Notes under the pieces: model-generated
Seen by the model: the letters and a program-made list of their open reading frames with translations, nothing else
What the model was told of the DNA's origin: nothing
Databases searched by the model: none
DNA from: an uncultured Thomasclavelia sp.
Lineage (GTDB): Bacteria; Bacillota_I; Bacilli_A; Erysipelotrichales; Coprobacillaceae
Reading direction: 5' to 3'
Assembly: GCA_910588165.1 (NCBI GenBank)
Contig: CAJUOR010000010.1
Coordinates: 1 to 37,878 of the forward strand
DNA length: 37,878 bases
In this document: positions 1 to 7,700 of the stretch, piece after piece
Layout: every line of letters starts with the position of its first letter
Numbering within the stretch: position 1 is the first letter of the stretch
Position numbers and translations under genes: made by a program

Positions 1-240
1 GAAATTCTTTTCAACGAAGGGCTTATCACAATGTGGGCAGATATATCTTCTTTGATGATAGATAACTGTTAAACTTCCTCTAATAAGTAAAGAGTGTTTA
101 ACTTTTTTATCTTTATAACTATGAATTTTTTTAGAGAAGGGATGACCTACAGGATAGAAGTTGTCTCTGGAAACAAGTGTAATGAAATAAAAGTGATGAT
201 TATTCTTAACAACATAATCAAATTTCTCAACGTTAATCCA
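1..240 (-). mobile_element. ISL3-family transposase, N-terminal fragment, probably decayed
   Basis: Reading the minus strand from 240 to the window edge gives an open frame with VEKFDYVVKNNHHFYF, then VKHSLLIRGSLTVIYHQRRY and ICPHCDKPFVEKNF. The last two stretches match the N-terminal zinc-binding region of ISL3-family transposases. The first CPxC knuckle expected upstream is replaced by FYPVGHPF. An in-frame TAA lies just upstream (241-243), and no ATG is in frame; an ATG at 262 is in another frame and stops after nine codons. This points to a frameshifted, inactive copy. The rest of the gene lies beyond the left edge, and no terminal inverted repeat could be assigned. Confidence 0.65.
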
Positions 241-265
241 TTACCAAAGATAGAGAACTCATGAT

Positions 266-343
266 AAAACCTTTAATAGGCGAAAGCCTCCTTTTATGTA
301 TGGGATTAGTAGGTAAAACTATCATAACATGAAAGGTTTTTTA
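266..343 (+). other. Structured region: long inverted repeat with inner hairpins, then T run
   Basis: AAAACCTTT (266-274) pairs perfectly with AAAGGTTTT (332-340), which runs into a T stretch. Inside lie AGGC-GAAA-GCCT (278-289, a GNRA tetraloop hairpin) and GATTAGT/ACTATC (304-310/318-323, one bulge). On the plus strand this folds as a three-way junction ending in a terminator-like T run. On the minus strand it would be the leader of the ISL3-like gene and would bury an AAAGGAGG sequence in a hairpin. No plus-strand gene follows within 300 bases. I do not recognise it as a known riboswitch class. Confidence 0.35.
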
Positions 344-641
344 TTACTACAAAATGGGTACCACACAGATATTTAAAGGCTCCCCCTGAACACACGATTA
401 TTTAAATTGCCGAAAAGTCACGGTCTATGAACATGGCTTTTTTATGAATATCATTATAATTCACATATCTCACAGATATATATAATCATCTAAACATAAT
501 CATCTAAATATAATCACCTAGTATAAAAAGCTTATGTTTTACAATGTTTTCATATTTTAATCAGAGCTTTGAGCAATTTGATACTGAAATGATTGCTTTT
601 GGCTGAAATATTTGTGATAATGAGGATAGTTTTCAAAGTAA
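344..641. other. Gene-free AT-rich stretch
   Basis: No open frame of useful length is visible on either strand. The stretch holds a three-unit short tandem repeat (483-524) and ends at the terminator of the minus-strand unit to its right. It probably contains remnants of the insertion element's flank, but no terminal repeat or target duplication could be identified. Confidence 0.5.
483..524. repeat. 14-bp tandem repeat, three units
   Basis: The units are TAATCATCTAAACA (483-496), TAATCATCTAAATA (497-510) and TAATCACCTAGTAT (511-524), increasingly diverged to the right. They lie in the gene-free stretch beside the transposase fragment. No function is apparent. Confidence 0.6.
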
Positions 642-665
642 AAAAGTAGCTCAAGGCTACTTTTA
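641..665 (-). terminator. Rho-independent terminator of the VOC-MBL unit
   Basis: On the minus strand AAAAGTAGC-CTTGA-GCTACTTTT is followed by a T run. The hairpin begins at the stop codon of the MBL-fold gene. Confidence 0.75.
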
Positions 666-1475
666 AGACAGTAAATGAATAACATCAAGGTCATTAGGCA
701 CGTCCACCTTACCGGAAAAGCTTTGTTTTGCCTCTTGGGTATAAAGCTTCCGACGTTGCTTTAAATGGGTTTCTTCGGTATGCCATAAAACCAAATGTTT
801 GGCATGAAGCTTAGCAGCTAAATTTGCCGCATCTTTAACGGTGCTGTGATGCTTTTCATAAGGGTGATGGATATTCCTTTCGCTAAATAAACAGAAAGCT
901 TCATGTAAGAGCCAATTTGCATCTTGGACATAGGAAGCACATTCGGTATTGTAGGGTTCATCACCTGTGAAAACAATTTTCTCATGGTTGTCGTTAATGA
1001 AGGTAAAACCGAATTGTTTTGCCTTTGTGGAAAGAATATCAAAGAAAGTAAAAGTGTGACCTAAAATCCTTTCTTGTTGTCCGTCTTCTAAACCATGAAA
1101 GCAGATATGTTCATCATCGAAAAGAGCCGTGAGCTTCTTTTGTAAGGTTAAATGGCATAGCGTCTGAATGGTTGACACTAATTCCTGATGACAGTAAATA
1201 TGAAATGGCTTTTGATAGCTTTGGTTTATCATAAGGGTGGCAATCATGCGAACAATCCACACAACACCTAGAATGTGGTCGGTGTGTTCATGAGTGACAA
1301 ATAGATGATGAATTTGAGTAAGGGAGATGTTAGCTTTATCGAGTTGAGAAAGAATTTGATTACCGCCACCGGCATCTACCAACAGATACTCATTGTCTTT
1401 TTCCAAGGCAAAGCAAGTGTTATAACATTTTTTTACCGTAGCATGACCGGTGCCTAAAACGATGATTTTATTCAT
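663..1475 (-). CDS. MBL-fold metallo-hydrolase, ribonuclease Z-like
   Basis: A 270-residue cytoplasmic protein of the metallo-beta-lactamase superfamily. The metal-binding HxHxDH motif appears as HEHTDH at residues 62-67, after the N-terminal beta strands ending in LLVDAGGGNQ. Later candidate ligands are Asp172 (TGDEP), His191, His210 and His232 (LWHTEE). The length and the opening GTGHA resemble RNase Z and related phosphodiesterase-like members, but the long flexible arm of true RNase Z is not evident. The actual substrate is therefore open. It is the second gene of a minus-strand unit, 13 bp after the VOC gene, and ends in a terminator. Confidence 0.8.
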   Translation of the reverse strand: MNKIIVLGTGHATVKKCYNTCFALEKDNEYLLVDAGGGNQILSQLDKANISLTQIHHLFVTHEHTDHILGVVWIVRMIATLMINQSYQKPFHIYCHQELVSTIQTLCHLTLQKKLTALFDDEHICFHGLEDGQQERILGHTFTFFDILSTKAKQFGFTFINDNHEKIVFTGDEPYNTECASYVQDANWLLHEAFCLFSERNIHHPYEKHHSTVKDAANLAAKLHAKHLVLWHTEETHLKQRRKLYTQEAKQSFSGKVDVPNDLDVIHLLS

Positions 1476-1488
1476 AAATTCTCAACTC

Positions 1489-1839
1489 CTATAGGATTTT
1501 TTGAAACTCGAGTGTATAGCCATTAACATCTTGCATAAAGAAAGAATAGACTTCAAATTGCGGATGTTTTTGGGGCTTAGTTAAACCTTGCATATTTAAG
1601 GCTTTCATTTCCTTATATTTTTGATCGACGGCTTGCTTATCTTTTAAATTGAATGAGATACATACTTTTGTCGCTAACACATGGTCGATGTATTCGCAAA
1701 AACCAAGATAACCATAACCGGTATCGAAAATTTTGCAAAGACCTTGATCTTGATAAATTTTTAGACCGATGATTTCAGTGTAAAATGCAGTTGTTTCTTC
1801 TATATTTAAACAAGGATAGAAAGTAACCATTGATTCCAT
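1489..1839 (-). CDS. VOC-superfamily (glyoxalase/bleomycin-resistance-like) protein
   Basis: A 116-residue single-domain protein with the beta-alpha-beta-beta-beta folds of the vicinal-oxygen-chelate superfamily; the C-terminal MQDVNGYTLEFQ is the typical closing strand. The ATG at 1839 is chosen because AAGGAGC (1847-1853) lies seven bases upstream; the frame stays open further upstream but has no ribosome site there. The first strand (MVTFYPCL) lacks the usual metal-ligand His, so it may bind rather than convert its ligand. It is first in a two-gene unit with the MBL-fold hydrolase, and its own promoter is visible upstream. No substrate can be assigned. Confidence 0.75.
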   Translation of the reverse strand: MESMVTFYPCLNIEETTAFYTEIIGLKIYQDQGLCKIFDTGYGYLGFCEYIDHVLATKVCISFNLKDKQAVDQKYKEMKALNMQGLTKPQKHPQFEVYSFFMQDVNGYTLEFQKIL

Positions 1840-1863
1840 TTGATCAGCTCCTTCATTATTTTT

Positions 1864-1892
1864 ATTGTAACATGAAGGAACGCTATCAACAA
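1864..1892 (-). promoter_or_regulatory. Promoter of the VOC-MBL unit
   Basis: On the minus strand, TTGTTG (1892-1887) and TACAAT (1869-1864) are separated by exactly 17 bases, as expected for a vegetative sigma-A promoter. The predicted start lies just before the AAGGAGC site of the VOC gene. Confidence 0.6.
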
Positions 1893-1924
1893 TATGAAAA
1901 ATACAAAACAAAAGGAGATAAAAA

Positions 1925-2842
1925 ATGATTTATACAATTACCCTTAATCCTTCATTGGATTATATCGTTCATATTTCACAATTACAACAAGGTGAAACCA
2001 ATCGCTCTTCCAATGAAGAAATTTATCCCGGGGGTAAAGGCTTTAATGTAGCTTTGATGTTGCATAAATTAGGGCTTGAATCCACGGCGATTGGCTTTGT
2101 AGCCGGGTTTACCGGACATGAGATTGAACGTTTATTAAAAAAAAGAGAAGTCAAAACTGAGTTATACCGTTTAGATTCCGGTAATTCAAGAATTAACGTG
2201 AAAATTAAAGCTGAAAGTGAAACGGAAATCAACGGAACAGGGGCAACTATCACCGAAGAAAAGTTAGACTTGCTGATGGAAAAAGTCAGTTTGATGGAAA
2301 AAGATGATGTTTTGGTGTTAGCCGGAAGTATTCCGCCTTCATTGGACGAAGGTGTTTACCACAAAATCATAACTTTAGCTAAACAAAAAGCAGTGATGGT
2401 TGTTGTTGATGCGACCGGAGCTTTATTAAAAAATACATTGGCTGATCACCCATTTTTAATTAAACCTAATCTTGCGGAGCTGGAGATACTATGTGATTGC
2501 AAGATTAAAAGTTTAGATGATTTATTAGCTTGTGTCACTATGCTTCAGCAGTTAGGCGCTTTAAATGTTTTGGTATCTTTAGGTAAAGAGGGGGCTATAT
2601 TGGTTGATTCATTAAGCCAAGCTTACTATTGTCAAGCCGGTCGAGGTCAACTTAAGAATAGTGTAGGCAGTGGCGATAGTATGGTCGCAGGCTTTATTGC
2701 CGGTTATATGAAAACACAAAACTTACAAGAAGCTTTGCGTTTAGGAAGTGCTTGTGGCAGTGCGACGGCATTTAGTGAAGATATTGGGGACATTGAGCAA
2801 GTAGAAGCAATTTATCAGCAATTAGCGGTGCGCTTGTTATAG
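1925..2842 (+). CDS. fruK: 1-phosphofructokinase (PfkB family)
   Basis: A 305-residue PfkB-family sugar kinase predicted to phosphorylate fructose 1-phosphate to fructose 1,6-bisphosphate in the cytoplasm. The start MIYTITLNPSLDY, the substrate-binding GGKGFNVA (37-44), SRINVKI (88-94) and the C-terminal VGSGDSMVAGF (247-257, catalytic base Asp251) are diagnostic. Tagatose-6-phosphate kinase (LacC) is a close relative and cannot be fully excluded. AAAGGAG lies eight bases before the ATG. It stands alone: no fructose PTS gene is adjacent, and a terminator follows at once. A convergent orphan PTS IIB lies downstream. Confidence 0.85.
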   Translation: MIYTITLNPSLDYIVHISQLQQGETNRSSNEEIYPGGKGFNVALMLHKLGLESTAIGFVAGFTGHEIERLLKKREVKTELYRLDSGNSRINVKIKAESETEINGTGATITEEKLDLLMEKVSLMEKDDVLVLAGSIPPSLDEGVYHKIITLAKQKAVMVVVDATGALLKNTLADHPFLIKPNLAELEILCDCKIKSLDDLLACVTMLQQLGALNVLVSLGKEGAILVDSLSQAYYCQAGRGQLKNSVGSGDSMVAGFIAGYMKTQNLQEALRLGSACGSATAFSEDIGDIEQVEAIYQQLAVRLL

Positions 2843-2859
2843 GTGTATTTATTATAAAT

Positions 2860-2885
2860 GAAAAAGCCCAAATGGGCTTTTTATT
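2860..2885 (+). terminator. Terminator after 1-phosphofructokinase, possibly bidirectional
   Basis: AAAAAGCCCAAATGGGCTTTTT is a near-perfect hairpin with A and T tracts on both sides. It sits between two convergent genes and could serve both. Confidence 0.85.
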
Positions 2886-2902
2886 TTGCTTATCTTAAAG
2901 CA

Positions 2903-3205
2903 CTATTTGGCAGCAGCTAAGCCTTTATCTAAAATAGCATCAATGTTTAAAATATTGAAATCATCTAAGCTAAGTTCAACGATAGCTGCTGTGTTGTTGA
3001 TTGTTGTTTCTAAATCTTTAATTGTATTATTGGCGATTGGACCTAGTAATAATACATCAAAAGAATTGACTTTGCTTGCAACATGATCGATAGCACAAGC
3101 TTCGCATGAAACTTCTAAACCTCTTTTTTTAGCAGCCTCATTCAAGTGGTTGGCAAATTGCTGACTGGAAATACCACTAACACAAGCCATTAACATTTTA
3201 ACCAT
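2903..3205 (-). CDS. PTS sugar transporter subunit IIB, lactose/cellobiose family (orphan)
   Basis: A 100-residue IIB domain protein that would carry phosphate on Cys8 in the N-terminal loop ACVSGISSQQ and pass it to a sugar bound by a IIC. The fold is the small Rossmann-like IIB of the Lac/Cel family: LLLGPIANN sits where LLGPQ normally lies. No IIA or IIC is adjacent. The only IIC in the window is about 13 kb away and is of the same PTS family, so the two could work together. AAGGAGG lies upstream of the ATG. A cre-like site at 3335-3348 could mediate sugar control. Confidence 0.8.
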   Translation of the reverse strand: MVKMLMACVSGISSQQFANHLNEAAKKRGLEVSCEACAIDHVASKVNSFDVLLLGPIANNTIKDLETTINNTAAIVELSLDDFNILNIDAILDKGLAAAK

Positions 3206-3274
3206 AATTGTATCCTCCTTGCCTCATTAGGCAATATCTAGTATATATTGGAAAAATATAAAAATCAACAGATA

Positions 3275-3289
3275 TGAAAATAATTTTCA
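3275..3289. promoter_or_regulatory. Candidate Fur box
   Basis: TGAAAATAATTTTCA is a perfect 7-1-7 inverted repeat matching the Bacillus Fur consensus TGATAATNATTATCA at 12 of 14 specified positions. It lies between the divergent PTS IIB and feoA genes, about 165 bp before feoA, so it may act on feoAB transcription. AT-rich context makes chance matches possible. Confidence 0.45.
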
Positions 3290-3334
3290 ATTTTAAAAAA
3301 TATTGATTATATATAGTTAATATATAATTCATAT

Positions 3335-3348
3335 AACAATCGCTTACA
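3335..3348 (-). promoter_or_regulatory. Candidate cre/LacI-type operator
   Basis: On the minus strand the sequence is TGTAAGCGATTGTT, close to the catabolite-response consensus with a central CG. It lies about 130 bp upstream of the orphan PTS IIB and resembles the TGTAAACGATTAC sites found farther right in the window. Confidence 0.35.
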
Positions 3349-3455
3349 TTAAATAATTTGTAAAATCCTAAATAATAATAACATTTTTGTCAGAAGATGT
3401 CGAGTAGCAAATTTCAAAGATGCAACATATATTAGCGTGAATGGAGGAATTGATT

Positions 3456-3680
3456 ATGCGTTTAAATGAGTTGTTATTAGGACAAAAAGCCATTATTGAT
3501 GGGATAGAAAATTGTGAAAATCAGACACGCTTACAAGATTTAGGTTTTGTATCAGGCGTTGATATACAATGTTTATTAGAGGGACCGTTAAAAGATCCAA
3601 GAATGTACCGTTTATTAGGGACGAGTATCGCCTTAAGAAATCAAGAAGCTCAACATATTTTTGTCAGGTGTGATGCTTAG
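3456..3680 (+). CDS. feoA: Ferrous iron transport protein A
   Basis: A 74-residue SH3-like FeoA protein that assists the FeoB iron channel at the cytoplasmic membrane. Typical features are L-G-x-x-A-x-I near the start (LLLGQKAIIDGI), RLQDLGFVSGVDI in the middle and the closing strand SIALRNQEAQHIFV. The ATG at 3456 is preferred over one at 3441 because GGAGG lies eight bases before it and would be inside the longer version. The stop codon overlaps the GTG start of feoB by one base, so the pair is translationally coupled. A Fur-like palindrome lies upstream. Confidence 0.9.
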   Translation: MRLNELLLGQKAIIDGIENCENQTRLQDLGFVSGVDIQCLLEGPLKDPRMYRLLGTSIALRNQEAQHIFVRCDA

Positions 3681-5590
3681 TGGAAAAAATTGCACTTGTA
3701 GGAAATCCGAATGTCGGTAAGTCAACGCTTTTTAATGCTTTGACCCATGCCCATCAACATACAGGCAATTGGCCCGGTAAAACAGTTAGCTTGGCTAAAG
3801 GGCAATGGTTAAATTATGAAATAACGGATTTGCCGGGAAGCTATAGTTTGCTTGGCAGCTCCTTAGAGGAGAAAGTGACAAGCGAGGCTATTTTAAGTGG
3901 CGAATATGATGTACTATTTGTTGTCGTTGATGCAACGTGTTTGGAAAGAAACTTACCTTTGCTTTTTCAAGTGATGGAAATGAATGCTCATGTTGTGCTT
4001 ATATTAAACCTAATGGACGAAGTCAAGTATAAAAATATCTATCTTGATTTGGACACTTTACAAACTATTTTAAACATTCCGATTTGTACGATGAGCGCAG
4101 GACGTCAAGAAGGATTTGAACAATTACCGAAAGCTATTGCCAAAGCCAAACAGCTAACCGACCATCAAATCCTACAATATCCTAAACCGATTGAAAAGCT
4201 TTTAAACGAGGGATTGAATATCAGTCAAATCGCTAATCATGAAGATTTGAGGGTTGAAGCAATGTGCCAAACCTACGGCATGGACCAACAACAAATTCCC
4301 AATCTTTTACAGCGAATATATCGCCATTATGCTAAAGAAGTGGCTCATCAAGTCTGCCACTATGAGAATTTAAATAATACGTGGCAACAGCGTTTAGACC
4401 ACTTATTTACAGGTAAAATAAGCGGTTGGCTTTGGATGATAGGATTATTAGTATTTCTTTTATGGTTAACCTTATGGCTGGCAAACGTCCCTAGTGAGAA
4501 GTTAGGGCAGTGGCTGTTTGGTTTGGAGGAAGGTTTTGCTCAGGGACTTTTAGCTATCCATTTGCCATTTTGGTTAGTGGATTTAATAGTTCATGGTATT
4601 TATCGTGTCATGGCATGGGTGGTTTCGGTCATGTTTGTTCCGATGGCTATCTTTTTTCCCTTGTTTAGTATATTAGAGGATTTCGGTTATTTGCCTAGAA
4701 TGGCATTTAATCTTGATAGATGTTTTGCGAAATGCGGTACTTGCGGAAAACAGGCTTTAACGATGTGTATGGGATTAGGTTGTAATGCCGTAGGGGTGAT
4801 GGGCACACGCATTATCGAAAGTAGTAAAGACCGTAAAATCGCGATGTTGACTAATGCTTTTGTGCCTTGCAATGGGCGTTTTCCGTTATTGATACAAATG
4901 GGAGCTCTGTTTTTGATGACCGGCAACGTTTTTTTACAAGCACTACTTTTAGTTGTCGCTCTTTTATTCTCATTTATATTGACACTAGGCAGTGGCAAGG
5001 TACTAGCGTTTCTTTTTAAAAATGAGTCTTCTTCGTTTATTTTAGAGATGCCGGATTTTAGGCATATCCAAGTGTCAAGGATTTTAAAAGACAGCTTTTG
5101 GGAAAAGACTGTCAAGATTTTAATGCGAGCTGTCAGTGTTTCGCTTATTGCGGGAGCTATCATTTGGTTATTAGCCCATCTCCAATTCCAAAATCAATCG
5201 CTTTTAGTAGCAGTTGCTTCCTTTCTTAATCCTATCGGTCGTTTCTTTGGGATTGACGGTGCTATTTTATTAGCTTTTATCCTTGCTTTCCCGGCTAATG
5301 AAATTGTTATTCCTTTGATGATGATGATTTATATGGGACAAGGAACGATGGTAGATGGGATAAGTCTAGAAACGTTAAGACAACTTCTATTACAAAATGG
5401 CTGGACTTTACTTACAGCTATCAATGTGATGATATTAACTATTTGTCATTGGCCTTGTTCAACAACGTTATTGACAATTAAAAAAGAATCGGAAAGTTGG
5501 AAAATGGTCTTAGGTGCTATAGTTGTGCCAACTTTGTGTGGGTTAGGATTTATGTTACTAACACGCATTGCTTTTCATTTATTTTTTTGA
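3680..5590 (+). CDS. feoB: Ferrous iron transporter FeoB
   Basis: A 636-residue membrane protein that imports Fe(II). The N-terminal G domain has G1 GNPNVGKST (8-16), G3 DLPGSYS (50-56) and G4 NLMDE (110-114). Nucleoside-recognition/gate transmembrane helices follow, with conserved GLGCNAVGVMGTR and a second gate segment near VIPLMMMIYMG. The start is GTG, overlapping the feoA stop codon. The length is at the short end for FeoB, but both gate domains are present and no part seems missing. A possible difference is TNAFVPCNGRFP, where the classical motif is closer to T-x-F-x-P-C-x-A-R-x-P. Confidence 0.95.
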   Translation: MEKIALVGNPNVGKSTLFNALTHAHQHTGNWPGKTVSLAKGQWLNYEITDLPGSYSLLGSSLEEKVTSEAILSGEYDVLFVVVDATCLERNLPLLFQVMEMNAHVVLILNLMDEVKYKNIYLDLDTLQTILNIPICTMSAGRQEGFEQLPKAIAKAKQLTDHQILQYPKPIEKLLNEGLNISQIANHEDLRVEAMCQTYGMDQQQIPNLLQRIYRHYAKEVAHQVCHYENLNNTWQQRLDHLFTGKISGWLWMIGLLVFLLWLTLWLANVPSEKLGQWLFGLEEGFAQGLLAIHLPFWLVDLIVHGIYRVMAWVVSVMFVPMAIFFPLFSILEDFGYLPRMAFNLDRCFAKCGTCGKQALTMCMGLGCNAVGVMGTRIIESSKDRKIAMLTNAFVPCNGRFPLLIQMGALFLMTGNVFLQALLLVVALLFSFILTLGSGKVLAFLFKNESSSFILEMPDFRHIQVSRILKDSFWEKTVKILMRAVSVSLIAGAIIWLLAHLQFQNQSLLVAVASFLNPIGRFFGIDGAILLAFILAFPANEIVIPLMMMIYMGQGTMVDGISLETLRQLLLQNGWTLLTAINVMILTICHWPCSTTLLTIKKESESWKMVLGAIVVPTLCGLGFMLLTRIAFHLFF

Positions 5591-5628
5591 TATACTTTGG
5601 GTGTATTTGTGGTGTGGAGGATAAACAT

Positions 5629-6183
5629 ATGAAAATAAATGAAGAATTGGCAACAAAAATCAGTCATGAAATTCCCAAATATAGTCATGGTCGTTATGAT
5701 CTTTTACCCATTTTCAGCCATTATGAATTATTTAATGAGATTGTGGAGCACTTAGTTGAACCATTTGTCGATAAAGTAGATGTGGTATGTGCTTTAGAAG
5801 CGACCGGTTGGATTTTAGGGACAGCGATGGCACAGCGTTTAGGTGTATCTTTTATCCCGATTCGTAAAGGTGGCAAGTTGCCTTATGATGAAGAAATGAT
5901 TGAATCAGTCAGTCTTGTCGATTACTCACATGAAACAAAAAAACTCTGTTTAAAAAAAGAAGCCATTCCTTTTGGTAGTCGTATTTTATTGGTCGACGAA
6001 TGGATTGAAACGGGAGCTCAATTAGAAGCGGCTTTGAATTTATTAGCTAAATTTCCTTGTGAGGTTGTTGCCGCTACGACAATCAGCATTCGTCAACAGC
6101 CGGATAAAGTCCGCAATTTGAAATGGATTGAAGAAGATTTTATTCATGCGGTGGGAACAAATATCCGTCGTTATGAAAATTAA
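5629..6183 (+). CDS. Phosphoribosyltransferase-family protein, adenine PRTase-like
   Basis: A 184-residue type I phosphoribosyltransferase fold. The PRPP-binding loop is ILLVDEWIETGAQ, close to adenine phosphoribosyltransferase, and an upstream GVSFIPIRKGGKLPY resembles the APRT flexible region. The ATG at 5629 is preceded by GTGGAGG eight bases away; a longer reading would run back into the feoB coding region. It follows feoB by 38 bp without a terminator between them and may be cotranscribed. Whether it salvages adenine or acts on another base cannot be told from the sequence. Confidence 0.75.
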   Translation: MKINEELATKISHEIPKYSHGRYDLLPIFSHYELFNEIVEHLVEPFVDKVDVVCALEATGWILGTAMAQRLGVSFIPIRKGGKLPYDEEMIESVSLVDYSHETKKLCLKKEAIPFGSRILLVDEWIETGAQLEAALNLLAKFPCEVVAATTISIRQQPDKVRNLKWIEEDFIHAVGTNIRRYEN

Positions 6184-6193
6184 GGGAAAAGAA

Positions 6194-6232
6194 AAGGTTA
6201 AGCATATTATTCTTGCTTAACCTTCGTTTTTA
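6194..6232 (+). terminator. Convergent terminator after the PRTase-like gene
   Basis: AAGGTTAAGCA (6194-6204) pairs with TGCTTAACCTT (6214-6224), followed by a T-rich run. The right arm overlaps the end of the convergent MATE gene. Confidence 0.7.
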
Positions 6233-7587
6233 TTTAAAGCAGGCATTCTTGATTTTAACCAATTGCCTTTGAGATAGTAAATGATAAATAATAGGGAGGT
6301 TGTACTCCAAGTGATTGGATAACAAATGGCAATATTGAATAAACTTGGATTAAGAGGGACAATCCATATAATCCAGGCAATTCTTAAGCCACAAACACCA
6401 ATGCACGTTAGCAACATTGGTTTTAAAGCTTCACCGACACCACGAATCGCACCTGAGAGAATTTCAACACAGACAAATGTGAAATAGAATGGCGTCATGA
6501 TTTGCATCATTTCCATACCGATTTTAATGACTGTTTCATCAGTGGTGAATAAGCGGAAAATCGGTTCGCTCGCAAGCGCTAAAACTATGCTTAAAAGAAT
6601 TGAGCTTGCGAATGCCATGACTAAGCAAACCCGAACACTTTGTTTAACCCTTTGAAATTGACCTGCACCGAAATTTTGACCGACAAAGGTTGTAATCGCC
6701 ACACCGAAAGCCCCAATCATCATCCAAAATAAACCATCAATTTTACCGAAGGCTGACCAAGCGGCAATGGTATCTGTTCCAAGGCGGTTGATACTTGACT
6801 GAATGACAAGGTTGGAGATTGCATAAAGGACAGACTGTAGACCGGCAGGTAATCCGATACGAATAATAGAGAATAGGATTTCTTTTTCCATACGGATTTT
6901 ATGAAGTTGAAGAGCATAGGAATCTTCTGCCTTCATTAAAACCCATAAAACTAAAGTGGCACTGATGAATTGACATAGTACAGTGGCAATTCCGACACCT
7001 GCAACACCCCATTTTAAGACAACAACTAAAATCAAGTCTAAAACAATATTAGAAAGTGTTGCGACAATTAAAAAGTAGAGCGGGCGTTTGGAATCGCCGA
7101 CAGCTCGTAAAATACCCGCACCGACATTGTAAAATAAAGAAGGAATCATGCCGATAAAATAAATGCGAATGTAAAGGGTAGAAGAAGCGATAATATCTTC
7201 GGGAACAGAAATGAGGGTCAGTAAAATAGGAGCGGCAATAATCCCGAAAACCATTAAAATAACACCGCAGATGATGGTTAATGCCACAGAAGTATGGACA
7301 GCTTCTTTAACTTTTTGATGCTTTTGAGCACCATAGAATTGGGAGATGATGACTGTCGCTCCGGAAGCCATGCCGATAAAAAAGCCGACTAATAAATTGA
7401 TGAGGGTACCGGTAGCACCAACTGCCGCTAAGGCACTTGTGCCGACAAATTGTCCGACAATAATCGTATCAGCTGTATTGTAAAGCTGTTGAAAGGCACT
7501 GCCTATTAAAATCGGTAAAAAGAAATATAAGAGCTGTTGCCAAATCACACCCTGAGTGATTTGATTGACTTTTTGTGTGTTTGCCAT
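6217..7587 (-). CDS. MATE-family efflux transporter
   Basis: A 456-residue integral membrane protein of the multidrug and toxic compound extrusion family with about 12 hydrophobic helices in two similar halves. The N-terminal QQLYNTADTIIVGQFVG and the repeat in the second half (SAFGKIDGLFWMMIGAFGVA) are characteristic of the NorM/DinF-like group common in Firmicutes. It would export cationic drugs or metabolites using an ion gradient. AAAGGAGG lies upstream of the ATG, and a promoter is visible at 7618-7646. It is a single-gene unit, convergent with the PRTase-like gene. The substrate is unknown. Confidence 0.9.
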   Translation of the reverse strand: MANTQKVNQITQGVIWQQLLYFFLPILIGSAFQQLYNTADTIIVGQFVGTSALAAVGATGTLINLLVGFFIGMASGATVIISQFYGAQKHQKVKEAVHTSVALTIICGVILMVFGIIAAPILLTLISVPEDIIASSTLYIRIYFIGMIPSLFYNVGAGILRAVGDSKRPLYFLIVATLSNIVLDLILVVVLKWGVAGVGIATVLCQFISATLVLWVLMKAEDSYALQLHKIRMEKEILFSIIRIGLPAGLQSVLYAISNLVIQSSINRLGTDTIAAWSAFGKIDGLFWMMIGAFGVAITTFVGQNFGAGQFQRVKQSVRVCLVMAFASSILLSIVLALASEPIFRLFTTDETVIKIGMEMMQIMTPFYFTFVCVEILSGAIRGVGEALKPMLLTCIGVCGLRIAWIIWIVPLNPSLFNIAICYPITWSTTSLLFIIYYLKGNWLKSRMPALNKNEG

Positions 7588-7617
7588 ATTCTTGACCTCC
7601 TTTATGTAATGCCTGTT

Positions 7618-7646
7618 ATACTATCACTTCAAAGGTTTAAAGTAAA
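7618..7646 (-). promoter_or_regulatory. Promoter of the MATE gene
   Basis: On the minus strand, TTTACT (7646-7641) and TAGTAT (7623-7618) are spaced by 17 bases, upstream of the AAAGGAGG site. Confidence 0.45.
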
Positions 7647-7670
7647 GAGCCTATGCTTAAATTTATCCAT

Positions 7671-7696
7671 AAAAAAACCGCAAATAATTGCGGTTA
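7671..7696 (-). terminator. Terminator of the M42 peptidase gene
   Basis: On the minus strand AACCGCAA-TTAT-TTGCGGTT is followed by a run of seven T. It begins just past the stop codon of the peptidase gene. Confidence 0.85.
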
Positions 7697-7700
7697 ATAA

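Noticed and set aside
483..524. CRISPR-like array
   Set aside because: The repeats are 14 bp, directly abutting and without spacers; they are a simple tandem repeat.
4687..5163. 158-codon minus-strand frame inside feoB
   Set aside because: It is antisense to conserved gate helices of FeoB and has no ribosome site.
5497..5628. Long N-terminal extension of the phosphoribosyltransferase-like protein
   Set aside because: It would overlap feoB by almost 100 bases and has no ribosome site; GTGGAGG before ATG 5629 settles the start.
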